Positions 50,157-60,324 of a DNA stretch of 64,000 bases are shown in pieces. The stretch spans positions 228,424 through 292,423 of the forward strand of contig NZ_CAAJGL010000156.1 in NCBI RefSeq assembly GCF_900996225.1. The letters are read 5' to 3'. The notes beneath the pieces were generated by a model, which ran no database searches, was not told the origin of the DNA, and saw only the letters and a list, made by a program, of their open reading frames with translations. The position numbers and the translations under genes were made by a program. Origin of the DNA: Paraburkholderia sp. BCC1884. Its GTDB lineage: Bacteria > Pseudomonadota > Gammaproteobacteria > Burkholderiales > Burkholderiaceae. Positions within the stretch are counted from its first letter, which is position 1, and every line of letters starts with the position of its first letter.

Positions 50157-51583
50157 GCGCGCGCGCCTTTCAATTGCCCGATGAGTTGCGCTTCGTCGGC
50201 GGCTTCGAGACAGCGCAGATCGAGACGCAAAGCGTCGTCCGCGATCCGGCCGATCACCGGCCGCGCCATCTCGCGCAGCAGTTTTTCAAGTGCGAGCAAT
50301 TGCCGGCCACCGCGTTTGCCATCGGCCGTCCTGACGACGAGGCCGTAGCTCGGCAGCAGATCGACCGGTAGTGCGCCGCTGCCGATCTGGCTGAACATCG
50401 GCTCGACGACGACTGCGTAGCGCTCGCCCACCGCCTGCTGCATGGCGGCCTGCACACGTTCCGCGGCAAGCCGGATATCGTCCGCGGGACGGGTCAGCAG
50501 GCGCAGCGTGGTGAGCCGCTCTACCAGCCTCTCTGGTGCACGATAGAGCTGCAGCACGGGCTCGAGAGCCGCCAGCGTCAGTTTGCCGACACGCAACGCG
50601 CGCTTGAGCGGATGCTTCTTGATCTTCGCGATCAGATCGCGCCGGCCGACGATCAGGCCGGCCTGGGGTCCGCCCAGCAACTTGTCGCCGCTGAAGGTGA
50701 CCAGATCGGCGCCGGCCTCGACCGTTTCGCGCACCGTGGTCTCGCGCGGCAAGCCCCATTGGCTCAAATCGACCAGCGTGCCGCTGCCGAGGTCGACGGC
50801 CACCGCCAGGCCGCGCGCCCGCGCAAGCGGCGCGATGTCCGTGAGACTGACCTCTTTGGTGAAGCCGCTGATCGCGTAGTTGCTTGCGTGCACTTTCATG
50901 AGCAGCGCGGTCTGCGGGTTGATGGCTTCGTCGTAATCCTTCAGATGCGTGCGGTTGGTGGTGCCCACCTCGCGCAGCTTCGCGCCCGCGCGGCTCATGA
51001 TGTCGGGAATCCGGAAGGCCCCGCCAATCTCCACCAGCTCGCCGCGCGACACGATGACTTCTTTCTTCGACGCCAACGCGGACAGCGTCAGCAACACGGC
51101 CGCCGCGTTGTTGTTGACCACCGTCGCCGCTTCGGCGCCGGTCAACTCGCAGATCAGTTCGTCGATCAGATCGTCGCGATCGCCGCGTTTGCCCGTGGCC
51201 AGATCGAACTCGAGGTTGGCGGGTTGGGTGAGCGCCCTCATCACTGCCTGCACGGCTTCGTCGGGCAGCAAGGCGCGGCCCAGGTTCGTGTGCAGCACCG
51301 TGCCCGTCAGATTGAACACGCTACGCAAGCGCGACTGGTTGCGGCGGCGCAGCACGGCTTCGACTGCGCTTTGAAGCCGCGCGACGTCGAGTGCGCTCAC
51401 GCTCGCGTCGCCCGACTGTGCGCTGGAACGCCAGTTGTCGAGCGCCTCGCGCACGGCCGCCAGCACCTGCGTGCGGCCGAATTCGCCCAGCAGCGGCGCG
51501 AATTCGGCCGACGCCATGACTTTCTCCACCGACGGCACGCGCGCCATCAGCGCACGCAATTCCGAGCCGCTCACATCACTCAC
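50153..51583 (-). CDS. selA: L-seryl-tRNA(Sec) selenium transferase SelA (476 aa)
   Basis: PLP enzyme that converts Ser-tRNA-Sec to Sec-tRNA-Sec using selenophosphate. The PLP-lysine motif is FSGDKLLGGPQAGLI. The N-terminal RVPSVEKVMAS helix domain is present and the length matches E. coli SelA. GTG 51583 (VSDVSGSELRALMARVPS) has AAGGA upstream; earlier codons in frame look non-coding. Confidence 0.96.
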   Translation of the reverse strand: MSDVSGSELRALMARVPSVEKVMASAEFAPLLGEFGRTQVLAAVREALDNWRSSAQSGDASVSALDVARLQSAVEAVLRRRNQSRLRSVFNLTGTVLHTNLGRALLPDEAVQAVMRALTQPANLEFDLATGKRGDRDDLIDELICELTGAEAATVVNNNAAAVLLTLSALASKKEVIVSRGELVEIGGAFRIPDIMSRAGAKLREVGTTNRTHLKDYDEAINPQTALLMKVHASNYAISGFTKEVSLTDIAPLARARGLAVAVDLGSGTLVDLSQWGLPRETTVRETVEAGADLVTFSGDKLLGGPQAGLIVGRRDLIAKIKKHPLKRALRVGKLTLAALEPVLQLYRAPERLVERLTTLRLLTRPADDIRLAAERVQAAMQQAVGERYAVVVEPMFSQIGSGALPVDLLPSYGLVVRTADGKRGGRQLLALEKLLREMARPVIGRIADDALRLDLRCLEAADEAQLIGQLKGARA

Positions 51584-51608
51584 GAAACCATCCTTTCCGT
51601 CGACTGGG

Positions 51609-52604
51609 TTAGTCCGTTTCGCCGGACGGTTCGGGCGCATCGTCGGCCCGCTCCGGCCATAGCCATGGATGCGGCGACGCGCGCCGGTAGCCTTCCGCGC
51701 CCATCAGCAGGTCCAACGTCAGACTGGCGAGATCGTCCGCGAACGGCTCGAAATCGTAGCCCTTCGACTGGATGCCGATCTTCCGGTAAGTATGGCATTC
51801 GTCGCACGATTCCGCCTTCAGCATGGCGTTTTTCGATTCAGCCTCGCGCGTGGCCTCGTCGGCCTCCGGCGAGCCGACAGTGTGATACGCGATCCCTTTG
51901 GTGGAATCGCAGTTCGAGCATTTCGAGCGGACCATGTGCCATTCGGTCGAACACAGGCCGCATTGCAGATAGCGGTAATTGTCATATGAACCGCCCACGC
52001 GCACGATGCTCGCGACCGGATGCGAACCGCACACCGGACACAGGCCGAGGGTCTCGATGTAAGGCACTGCGCGTTTGTCGATATCGGCGGCGAGGTCGGT
52101 CCAGACGACTTGCAGCGCGGCCGCGATGAACGGCGCGCTGGCGGGATCGACTTCGTCGAAACGCTGCGCAAAGATCGCGTCGGCCTGGACGTCGAGCGTT
52201 GCCCGGTCAAGGGTTCGCAACTTGTCGAGCAGCGCGGCGAGCGGCGGCGTGAGCGGGCCGGCGGCTTCCACCTTGTCGAGCAACTGACGCAGCACATCGT
52301 GCCAGGCGGGGTCGCGCACGCCCGATAGCGCCGGTATCAGCGGCATGGAATGTTGTTGCGCGCTCGCGATCAACTCGGGGCTGGGCGGCTGGGCCTTGAA
52401 TCCCGCCATGACGGCTTGCTGCGCGTCCGCCACCACGGCCATCAGGCGCAGGTAACCGGCAATCGGATTGTTCAGCGCCGCCAATTGCCGCAGACGCGCG
52501 GCGCGCGGCGCGAACACGGCCAGCCGTTCCGGCGTACGAATGCGGGGAATAGCCGTGTGATCGAGCGACTCGATGTCGCCGGCTTCAAGAATGCGTTGAA
52601 CCAC
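51609..52604 (-). CDS. fdhE: Formate dehydrogenase maturation factor FdhE (331 aa)
   Basis: Rubredoxin-like factor needed for active formate dehydrogenase-N/O. Four CxxC pairs bind metal: CPVCGSHP, CGLCSTEW, CSNCDSTKG and CDECHTY. GTG 52604 (MVQRILEAGDIES) has GGAGG upstream. It lies between fdoI and selA, 25 bp from selA. Confidence 0.92.
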   Translation of the reverse strand: MVQRILEAGDIESLDHTAIPRIRTPERLAVFAPRAARLRQLAALNNPIAGYLRLMAVVADAQQAVMAGFKAQPPSPELIASAQQHSMPLIPALSGVRDPAWHDVLRQLLDKVEAAGPLTPPLAALLDKLRTLDRATLDVQADAIFAQRFDEVDPASAPFIAAALQVVWTDLAADIDKRAVPYIETLGLCPVCGSHPVASIVRVGGSYDNYRYLQCGLCSTEWHMVRSKCSNCDSTKGIAYHTVGSPEADEATREAESKNAMLKAESCDECHTYRKIGIQSKGYDFEPFADDLASLTLDLLMGAEGYRRASPHPWLWPERADDAPEPSGETD

Positions 52605-52627
52605 AGTATCGACCTCCAGAAACTAAA

Positions 52628-52663
52628 GAGCCGCCGCCGGTCATCGAACACGGGCGGCGGCTC
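52628..52663. other. Strong stem-loop between fdoI and fdhE
   Basis: GAGCCGCCGCC (52628-52638) pairs perfectly with GGCGGCGGCTC (52653-52663). No T-run follows in the leftward direction, so it may shield the upstream fdo mRNA or set the lower level of fdhE/sel genes. Confidence 0.55.
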
Positions 52664-52691
52664 GGAGCGCAGTGCGCTTCTTTTTACCGGC

Positions 52692-53348
52692 TTACTTGCC
52701 GATGATTTCCTTGAACCAGTTCGGATGATGCTTTCTGGCCCAACCGTAAGTCACCGTGCCGCGCGTCATCGCGCCAATCGAGCCTTTGATCCATAGCGCC
52801 GCATAAATATGCACGACGATGCCCACGATCAGTACGAACGCCGCAGCAGCATGCACCAATGCCGCCAAACGGATCACCTCGATCGGGAAATAGAACGAGA
52901 AGTAGCGCCGCCAGATCACGATGCCGCTCGCCAGCAGCGCGAGCAGGCACATCACCATCGTGAAAAATAACAGCTTTTGGCCCGCGTTGTATTTACCGAT
53001 CGCTGGGAGCCGGTCTTCGCGGTTGTTGAGCACGTCGCCGATCTGCTTCATCCACTGAATGTCCGCGCGGTCCAGATAGTTGTGATGCCAGAAGCGCAAC
53101 GCAAGAATCAGGAACGACAGGAACATCACGCAGCCGACAAAAGGATGCAGAATCCGCGTCCATTGGCCGCCGCCGAAGATCGCGTAGAGCCAGGACATCG
53201 CCGGATGAAACATGGCGAGGCCCGACAACGCCAGCAAGACAAACGTGATCGCGGTGATCCAGTGATTGGTCCGCTCATTCGGCGTATAGCGCTCGATCAG
53301 CCGATGGCCCTTCACGTCTCTCAGGTCATCGTGTTCAGGGTGCTTCAT
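52692..53348 (-). CDS. fdoI: Formate dehydrogenase gamma subunit, cytochrome b556 (218 aa)
   Basis: Inner-membrane cytochrome b of formate dehydrogenase-N/O that passes electrons to quinone. Four membrane helices with heme-ligand histidines (NERTNHWITAITF; LHPFVGCVMFL; LRFWHHN; AALVHAAAAFVL). Overlaps the beta subunit gene by 14 bp. Length 218 is usual. Confidence 0.93.
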   Translation of the reverse strand: MKHPEHDDLRDVKGHRLIERYTPNERTNHWITAITFVLLALSGLAMFHPAMSWLYAIFGGGQWTRILHPFVGCVMFLSFLILALRFWHHNYLDRADIQWMKQIGDVLNNREDRLPAIGKYNAGQKLLFFTMVMCLLALLASGIVIWRRYFSFYFPIEVIRLAALVHAAAAFVLIVGIVVHIYAALWIKGSIGAMTRGTVTYGWARKHHPNWFKEIIGK

Positions 53349-54267
53349 GGCTTGCCTCCCGGGAACGCTCTACATCATCAGCTTCATGCTCGGCTTCCAG
53401 CTCGTCCGCTTCCGACACTTCGTTCGGGCCGATCCGCGTGTAGTGGAAGAACCCGGCCAGCGCCGCGAACGCGATACCCGCGAGCGCCAGCGGCTTCGCC
53501 AAACCCTTCCATATCTGCACCATCACACTGATCTTCGGATTCAGCGGCAAGCCGTGATAGAGCGTCGGCTTGTCCGCATGGTGCAGCACGTACATGACGT
53601 GCGTGCCGCCCACACCCGCAGGATCGTACAACCCGGCGTTCTGAAAACCGCGTTCCTTCAGATCTTCGATGCGGTCCGAGGCCTGCTGCTTCATGTCCTC
53701 TTTCGTGCCGAACATGATCGCGCCAGTCGGGCAGGTCTTCACGCACGCCGGTTCCTGGCCGACGGCCACGCGGTCCGAACACAGTGTGCACTTGTACGCG
53801 CGGTTGTCCTGCTTCGAAATGCGCGGCACGTTGAACGGGCAGCCGGTCACGCAATAGCCGCAACCGATGCAGTTTTCCTCGTGGAAATCCACGATGCCAT
53901 TCGTGTATTGCACGATCGCACCCGGCGACGGACACGCCTTCAGACAGCCAGGGTCCTCGCAATGCATGCAGCCGTCCTTGCGGATCAGCCACTCGAGATC
54001 GCCTTCGGGGTTCTCGTATTCGGAGAACCGCATGACGGTCCACGAATGCTCGCTGAGATCGCGCGGGTTGTCGTAAATGCCGGTGGTCGTGCCGATCTCG
54101 TCGCGCAGATCGTTCCATTCCATGCAGGCGGTCTGACATGCCTTGCAGCCAATGCACTTCGACACGTCGATGAGCTTGGCGACGGTGCCCGTTACCGGCA
54201 CACGCACTTGCGGTTCGGGCAAGGTCGTGGCCGAGAGGCGTTTTATATCCAGTGATTGCAGTGCCAT
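53335..54267 (-). CDS. fdoH: Formate dehydrogenase beta subunit, 4x[4Fe-4S] (310 aa)
   Basis: Electron-transfer subunit with four cluster motifs: CIGCKACQTAC, CMHCEDPGCLKAC, CIGCGYCVTGC and CTLCSDRV...CVKTC. A C-terminal helix (LALAGIAFAALAGFFHYT) anchors it to the membrane. Lies 9 bp after fdoG; coupled to fdoI. Confidence 0.95.
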   Translation of the reverse strand: MALQSLDIKRLSATTLPEPQVRVPVTGTVAKLIDVSKCIGCKACQTACMEWNDLRDEIGTTTGIYDNPRDLSEHSWTVMRFSEYENPEGDLEWLIRKDGCMHCEDPGCLKACPSPGAIVQYTNGIVDFHEENCIGCGYCVTGCPFNVPRISKQDNRAYKCTLCSDRVAVGQEPACVKTCPTGAIMFGTKEDMKQQASDRIEDLKERGFQNAGLYDPAGVGGTHVMYVLHHADKPTLYHGLPLNPKISVMVQIWKGLAKPLALAGIAFAALAGFFHYTRIGPNEVSEADELEAEHEADDVERSREASHEAP

Positions 54268-54276
54268 CTCTTTCCC

Positions 54277-57200
54277 TTATGCCTTTTCGACCTTGACGAG
54301 GAACGACTTGAATTCCGGTGTCTGCGAATTCCCGTCGCCCACGGAAGGCGTCAGCGTATTGACGAGATAGCCCGGCTTAGCGAGCCCCTTGAAGCCCCAA
54401 TGCAAGGGCAAGCCGACGGTCTGAACTTTCTTGCCTTCGATCATCAGCGGTTTGATGCGCTTGGTGACCAGCGCAACCGCGATGATGTGGCCGCGATTGG
54501 ACGACACCTTGATGCGGTCGCCCGCCACCACGCCCACTTCCTTCGCGAGGTCCTCGCCGATCTCCACGAACTGCTGCGGCTGCACGATCGCATTCAAACG
54601 CGCGTGCTTGGTCCAGTAGTGGAAATGTTCGGTCAGACGATAGGTAGTGGCCGTATGCGGGAAATTCTCGTGCGTGCCGAACGCGGCCCGATCGTCCGGG
54701 AACACGCGTGCCGCCGGACTGCTGACGACCGCCTTGTTATCCGGGTGCAGCGGGTTGTAGCCAAGCGGCGTTTCGAACGGCTCGTAGTGCTCGGGGAACG
54801 GCCCTTCGACCAGACCGTCACGCGAGAAGAAACGCGCGACGCCCTCCGGATTCATGATGAACGGGTTCATGCCGTTTTCCGGCGGCTCGTCCAACTTGAA
54901 ATCGGGAACGTCCGGTCCCGACCACGTCTTGCCGTTCCACGCGATCAGCTTGCGCGTGGGATCGAACGGCTTGCCGCTGACGTCGCAGGAAGCGCGGTTG
55001 TACAGAATCCGCCGGTTCGCCGGCCACGCCCACGCCCAGTTCAGCGTGTTGCCGATGCCGGTCGGATCGGAGTTGTCGCGGCGGCCCATCTGATTGCCGG
55101 CCTGCGTCCACGCGCCGCAGAAAATCCAGCATCCGCTCGCCGTGCTGCCGTCGTCGCGCAGCTGCGCGAAGCTCGCCAGCTGCTCGCCCTTTTTGGCGAG
55201 CACCTTGGTTTTGTCGGTTGGATCGGTGACGTCGGCGAGCGCCTTGCCGTTGAACTCCATGGCGAGTTCGTCGGGTGTCGGGCTTGCCGGATCGGCGTAC
55301 GGCCAGCTCATTTTCAGAATCGGATCGGGATACTTGCCGCCGTCCTTTCTATAAGCCTCGCGAATCCGCAGCCACAGCCCCGACATGATCTCGAGATCGC
55401 TCCGCGATTCGCCTGGGCCGTCCGCGCCTTGCCAGTGCCACTGCAGCACGCGGCTGGAGCTGACCAGCGAGCCGCGCTCTTCCGCGAAACAGGTGGTCGG
55501 CAGACGGAACACTTCGGTTTGAATCGACGCCGGATCGACGTCGTTGAACTCGCCGAAATTCTTCCAGAACTCCGACGTTTCCGTAGCGAGCGGATCCATG
55601 ACGACGAGCCACTTCAGCTTGGCCAGACCCGCGCCGATCTTCGCCTTGTTCGGCGCCGCGGCAAGCGGGTTGAAGCCCTGCGCGATGTAGCCGTTCATCT
55701 TGCCTTGATTCATCAGCTCGAAGACCTGCAGCATGTCGTATGACTTATCGAGCTTGGGCAGATAGTCGAAACCGAAATTGTTCTCGGCCGTCGCGTTATC
55801 GCCCCACCACGATTTCATGAAGCTGACGTGAAACGCGCGATAGTTACGCCAGTAGCTCAGCTGATTCGGCCGCAGCGGCTGAGTGGCGCGCTTCGCGATG
55901 TACTCGTCGAAGTCCTGCTCGGCGTCCATCGGCAAGGTCATGTAGCCCGGCAGCAGGTTCGACATCAGGCCGAGATCGGTCAAACCCTGGATATTCGAGT
56001 GACCACGCAGCGCATTCATGCCGCCGCCCGCGATGCCGATATTGCCCAACAGCAATTGCACCATCGCGCCGGTGCGGATGATCTGCGCGCCGATCGAATG
56101 ATGGGTCCAGCCGAGTGCGTAGAGGACCGTACCGGCACGCCCTGGGACGGCCGTCGATGCCAGCATCTCGCAGACCTTGAGGAACTTCTCTTTAGGCGTG
56201 CCGCAGCTTCGTTCGACCTGCTCGGGCGTGTAGCGCGAGTAGTGCTGCTTCATCAACTGATAAACGCAGCGCGGATGTTGCAGCGTCGGGTCGACCTTGG
56301 CGAAGCCGTCGTCGCCGCGCTCGTAGTCCCAGGTTGTCTTGTCGTAGCTTCGCTTGTCGGCGTCGTAGCCGGAATAGAGACCGTCTGTAAACGAGAAATC
56401 CTCACGGACGATGAACGGCATGTCCGTGTAGTTCTTCACATACTCGTGCTGGATCTTGTCGTTGGTGAGCAGATAGTTGATCACCCCGCCCAGGAACACG
56501 ATGTCCGAGCCGGTCCGAATCTGCGCATAATAGTCCGCCACCGAGGCCGTGCGCGTGAAGCGCGGATCGACCACGATCAACCTTGCCTTGCGATGCGCCT
56601 TCGCCTCCGTGACCCACTTGAAGCCGCACGGGTGCGCCTCGGCTGCATTGCCGCCCATCACCAGAATCACGTCCGCGTTCTTGATGTCGACCCAATGGTT
56701 CGTCATCGCTCCACGGCCAAACGTCGGGGCAAGACCTGCCACCGTCGGGCCGTGTCAAACACGTGCTTGATTGTCGAATGCGAGCATGCCAAGACTGCGC
56801 GCAGTCTTGTGTGTCAAATAACCCACTTCATTGCTACCGGCCGATGCTGCAAGCATGCCGGTAGTCAGCCACCGGTTGACCTTCTTGCCGTCTTCCGTCG
56901 TTTCGATGAAGTTGGCATCGCGATCTTCCTTCATCAATTTCGCAATGCGGTCCAACGCGTCATCCCATGCAATGCGCTTCCATTCATTCGAGCCGGCCGC
57001 GCGATACTCCGGATACTTCAGACGACTCGGGCTATGAATGAAGTCGATCAGGCTCGCGCCCTTCGGGCACAACGTGCCGCGATTGACGGGATGATCGGGA
57101 TCGCCCTCGATGTGGATGATGCTGGCCTTGGCGTTCTTGGCGTTGTCGCCGAGTCCATACATCAGGATGCCGCAGCCTACCGAGCAGTACGGACAGGTGT

Positions 57201-57345
57201 TGCGGGTTTCGGTCGTACGCGACAACTTGTACTGACGGACTTCCGCTAACGCGGGTGCCGGCGAGAAGCCCATGAGGGCGAGACTCGATCCAGCTAGCGT
57301 GGTGGCAGAAACCTTCAGAAATTGTCGCCGGGACATGTGGGTCAT
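54277..57345 (-). CDS. fdoG: Formate dehydrogenase alpha subunit, selenoprotein (1022 aa)
   Basis: Molybdopterin-dependent catalytic subunit that oxidises formate to CO2 in the periplasm. The N-terminus carries a Tat signal (MSRRQFLKVSATTLAGS) and the [4Fe-4S] motif CPYCSVGC...GTLCPKG. An in-frame TGA at 56755-56757 encodes selenocysteine (Sec197, between DNQARV and HGPTVAGLAPT), the Mo ligand; the reading frame is otherwise open for 3069 bp. ATG 57345 has GAGG upstream. First gene of the fdo-sel operon. Gene finders that stop at UGA would split it into 56755-57411 and 54277-56742. Confidence 0.97.
56712..56757 (-). promoter_or_regulatory. SECIS element at the fdoG UGA codon
   Basis: Directly after TGA the transcript folds as CACGGCC (56748-56754) with GGCCGTG (56712-56718), an inner bulged region, and an apical GGCA-GGTCT-TGCC hairpin (56728-56740). 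The loop GGTCT matches the bulge/loop motif of the E. coli fdhF SECIS that SelB binds. Confidence 0.88.
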
Positions 57346-57546
57346 GTAATGGCCTCGGCTCTTTTTGGGGATACTGATAATGATTATAGAGGCCGCAATA
57401 GAGTCGCGCATTCATAAAGAACACCATCTGGAGAAAAGACAAATATGAAACACTGCAGCCGGTATTGGGGTGTAGGCATTCTTTCTGCTGCTTCTAACGT
57501 ACTGATGTGACATGAGTCAGTGCCGACCCTGGATCAATTGCACACC

Positions 57547-57942
57547 ATGACTTCCCAATACGACTTCCCTGCCTTTTCTTCTGCCAATTGCCCGTCTGCT
57601 ATCCGCAATTCTTACTGCGCGCGGAAATCAAACAGGTCATTACGTATCGTTTCATTCGTCGTTTTAATCGCGCTGGGTATAGCACTTCTCATTGCCAGTT
57701 CATTCAGCGTCGCGCAGATCACGCAGGGCAACGGCTCCTCACAGCAGGACAACCGTAGTTCGGCAATGGGTTCGACGCCCGATCCGTCCGCGTCGATGGT
57801 GCATGAATCGAACAAGCCGCAAACGAAAGATGGAAGTTCGACGGGCGCGCGCGGAAAAACGGCGCAGCCAGGTCACCAGACCCAAGGCGCCGGCGGTTTC
57901 GAGAATGGGCTCTACGGCACGGGAGCTGGCAGTAACAAGTGA
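57547..57942 (+). CDS. Hypothetical membrane/exported protein (131 aa)
   Basis: One internal hydrophobic helix (VSFVVLIALGIALLIASSFSVAQI) followed by a Ser/Gly/Gln-rich disordered tail. It is divergent from fdoG. A GTG at 57520 is an alternative start. No family; low-complexity composition lowers certainty. Confidence 0.5.
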   Translation: MTSQYDFPAFSSANCPSAIRNSYCARKSNRSLRIVSFVVLIALGIALLIASSFSVAQITQGNGSSQQDNRSSAMGSTPDPSASMVHESNKPQTKDGSSTGARGKTAQPGHQTQGAGGFENGLYGTGAGSNK

Positions 57943-58077
57943 CCTCGACGTTGCACATCGAGCACCCGCCGGCCTAACTTACGTTGCATAAATGAACGTG
58001 CGTTGCACAGCGGCGCGCTGCGGCATGCCGGCATAACCCTCATAATGCGGTCATTCGTAGCCTGAAACAGCGCCACC

Positions 58078-59142
58078 ATGACCGACACTCAACCCAACAC
58101 CCGCCCATCGCCGCGCCTGACCAGCCTCTCTCACGGCGGCGGATGCGGCTGCAAGATCGCGCCCGGCCTGCTCGCCGATCTGCTCAAGCGCAGCGCGCCA
58201 CTGCCGTTCTTTCCCGACCTGCTGGTCGGCAACGATACCGCCGACGATGCCGCCGTCTACAAGCTCAACGACGAGCAGGCGATCGTCGCCACCACCGACT
58301 TCTTCATGCCGATCGTCGACGACCCGTTCGACTTCGGCCGCATCGCCGCGACCAATGCGCTGTCCGATGTCTACGCGATGGGCGGCAAGCCGATCATGGC
58401 GCTGGCGATCGTCGGCATGCCGATCAACGTTCTGCCGCACGACGTGATCGCGGCCGTGCTCAAGGGCGGCGAATCGGTGTGCGCGGAGGCGGGCATTCCG
58501 CTCGCCGGCGGCCATTCCATTGACTCGGTCGAGCCGATCTACGGCCTCGTCGCGATCGGCGTGGTCGATCCGAAGCGGGTGAAACGCAATGCGGGCGCGC
58601 AAGCGGGTGACGTGCTGATTCTCGGCAAGCCGCTGGGCGTCGGCATTCTCTCGGCGGCACTCAAGAAGGATCAGCTCGACGCCGCCGGCTATGCCGCGAT
58701 GATCGGCGCGACCACCAAGCTCAATCGCCCGGGCGCGGAGCTGGCGAGACTGGACGGTGTGCATGCGCTGACGGACATCACCGGTTTCGGTCTGCTGGGT
58801 CACACGCTCGAACTCGCGCGCGGCTCGAACCTGACCGCCCGCGTGCGTTATGCGGATCTGCCGTGGCTACCCGACGTGATCCGCCTCGCGCAAGCGGGTA
58901 TTTATACTGGCGCGTCGGGCCGCAACTGGGACGCCTACGGCAAAGACGTCGTTTTGACGTCCTCATTGCCGTCGACCGCGCGCGCCCTGCTCACCGATCC
59001 GCAAACCTCGGGGGGCCTGCTGGTGTCCTGCGCGCCGCACGCTGTCGATGAAGTGCTCGCGCTGTTCCATGCCGACGGCTTTGGCGAAGCTCGCGTGATC
59101 GGCGAAATGGTCAGCGGAGAAAGGCGTGTCGAGGTGATCTGA
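58078..59142 (+). CDS. selD: Selenophosphate synthase SelD (354 aa)
   Basis: Makes selenophosphate from selenide and ATP for both SelA and MnmH. The N-terminal glycine-rich loop GGGCGCK holds the catalytic Cys (Cys23, instead of Sec), followed by DDAAVY and the DIGAT-like DITGFGLLGH. Length is typical. ATG 58078 is 23 codons before the catalytic Cys. A 90-bp gap separates it from mnmH. Confidence 0.96.
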   Translation: MTDTQPNTRPSPRLTSLSHGGGCGCKIAPGLLADLLKRSAPLPFFPDLLVGNDTADDAAVYKLNDEQAIVATTDFFMPIVDDPFDFGRIAATNALSDVYAMGGKPIMALAIVGMPINVLPHDVIAAVLKGGESVCAEAGIPLAGGHSIDSVEPIYGLVAIGVVDPKRVKRNAGAQAGDVLILGKPLGVGILSAALKKDQLDAAGYAAMIGATTKLNRPGAELARLDGVHALTDITGFGLLGHTLELARGSNLTARVRYADLPWLPDVIRLAQAGIYTGASGRNWDAYGKDVVLTSSLPSTARALLTDPQTSGGLLVSCAPHAVDEVLALFHADGFGEARVIGEMVSGERRVEVI

Positions 59143-59231
59143 GGCACGCACGAGCGACAGCGTCGCCGGCCGGTATTGACGGCGCGTGCGATAATTTCGT
59201 CTTTGCCGTCGCTCGTTTTGCCGCCTTCCCC

Positions 59232-60299
59232 TTGAAAAATCTTCTCGTCAGCCTCGAAAAAGCCGGTGATTTCGACGAAATCATCGATGTGCGCACGCCC
59301 CTCGAGTTCGCCGAAGACCACATTCCGGGCGCGCTCAATGCCCCCGTACTGAGCAGCGAAGAACGGGTACTGGTCGGCACGACTTACAAACAGGTATCGG
59401 CGTTCGAAGGCACGCGTATTGGCGCGGCGCTGGTTGCGCGCAACATCGCGCATCATCTGGAAGAGACTTTTGCCGACCGGCCGCGCAACTGGCGCCCGCT
59501 GATCTATTGCTGGCGCGGCGGAAAGCGCTCGGGCTCGGTCACGACACTCTTCAACATGATCGGCTGGCCGGCGCGTCAACTCGACGGCGGCTATAAAAGC
59601 TATCGTCGCGCCACACTCGCTACGCTCGACAGCCAGCCGAAGACCTTCCGCTACATTGCACTCGTGGGCCCGACGGGCAGCGGCAAAACCCGCCTGCTGT
59701 CGGCCTTGAACCAGGCGGGCGCGCAAACGCTGGACCTCGAGGCGCTGGCTTCGCATCGGGGTTCGTTGCTCGGCGCATGGACCGGTGTGCCGCAACCGTC
59801 GCAAAAGCGTTTCGACACGCTGCTCGCCACCGCGCTGAGCGCGTTCGATCCCGCGCGGCCGGTCTTCGTCGAAGCGGAAAGCCGGCGCATCGGGTCGATT
59901 GCGCTGCCGCTTGCGCTACTCGACACGTTTCACCAGGGCGCCTGTGTCGAAGTGCTGTCGAGCCGCGAAGATCGCGCGGCTTTTCTGTTGCACGACTACG
60001 CGCACCTGTTCGACGATCCCGCTTCGCTCAAAGGGCAGTTACAGCGCCTGATCGGCTTGCATAGCCGTGAGCGTGTCACCGGTTGGCTGCAACTCGTGGA
60101 TCAGGACAGCCGCGCCGAACTCGCCGGCGAGTTGATCGAGCGACACTACGATCCGGCGTATGCCCGCAGCAGCCACCAGCATTTCGCGCAGTTGCCGCAC
60201 GCGTTGCAGTTGAATTTCCGCCCGAACGATGTCGATATCGTCGAACAGGCGGAAGCGCTGCTGGCGCAGCTCGACAAGAGCGCGCTCGCTGTCATCTGA
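59232..60299 (+). CDS. mnmH: tRNA 2-selenouridine synthase MnmH/SelU (355 aa)
   Basis: Replaces sulfur by selenium at wobble U34 of several tRNAs. The N-terminal rhodanese domain has the active Cys93 in YCWRGGKRS; the C-terminal P-loop domain has GPTGSGKTRLL. The start is TTG 59232; no ATG fits as well. Follows selD, as its selenophosphate user. Confidence 0.95.
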   Translation: MKNLLVSLEKAGDFDEIIDVRTPLEFAEDHIPGALNAPVLSSEERVLVGTTYKQVSAFEGTRIGAALVARNIAHHLEETFADRPRNWRPLIYCWRGGKRSGSVTTLFNMIGWPARQLDGGYKSYRRATLATLDSQPKTFRYIALVGPTGSGKTRLLSALNQAGAQTLDLEALASHRGSLLGAWTGVPQPSQKRFDTLLATALSAFDPARPVFVEAESRRIGSIALPLALLDTFHQGACVEVLSSREDRAAFLLHDYAHLFDDPASLKGQLQRLIGLHSRERVTGWLQLVDQDSRAELAGELIERHYDPAYARSSHQHFAQLPHALQLNFRPNDVDIVEQAEALLAQLDKSALAVI

Positions 60300-60324
60300 T
60301 TAAAAACCAACGTTTAAAACCACC

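Noticed and set aside
50612..52129. 505-codon rightward ORF opposite selA and fdhE
   Set aside because: Shadow frame; both genes on the other strand carry full family motifs.
54256..55743. 495-codon rightward ORF opposite fdoG
   Set aside because: Shadow frame of a strongly assigned gene.
56755..56757. In-frame stop in fdoG as evidence of a pseudogene
   Set aside because: It is TGA at the Sec position with a SECIS hairpin, and selA, selB, selC and selD are all nearby.
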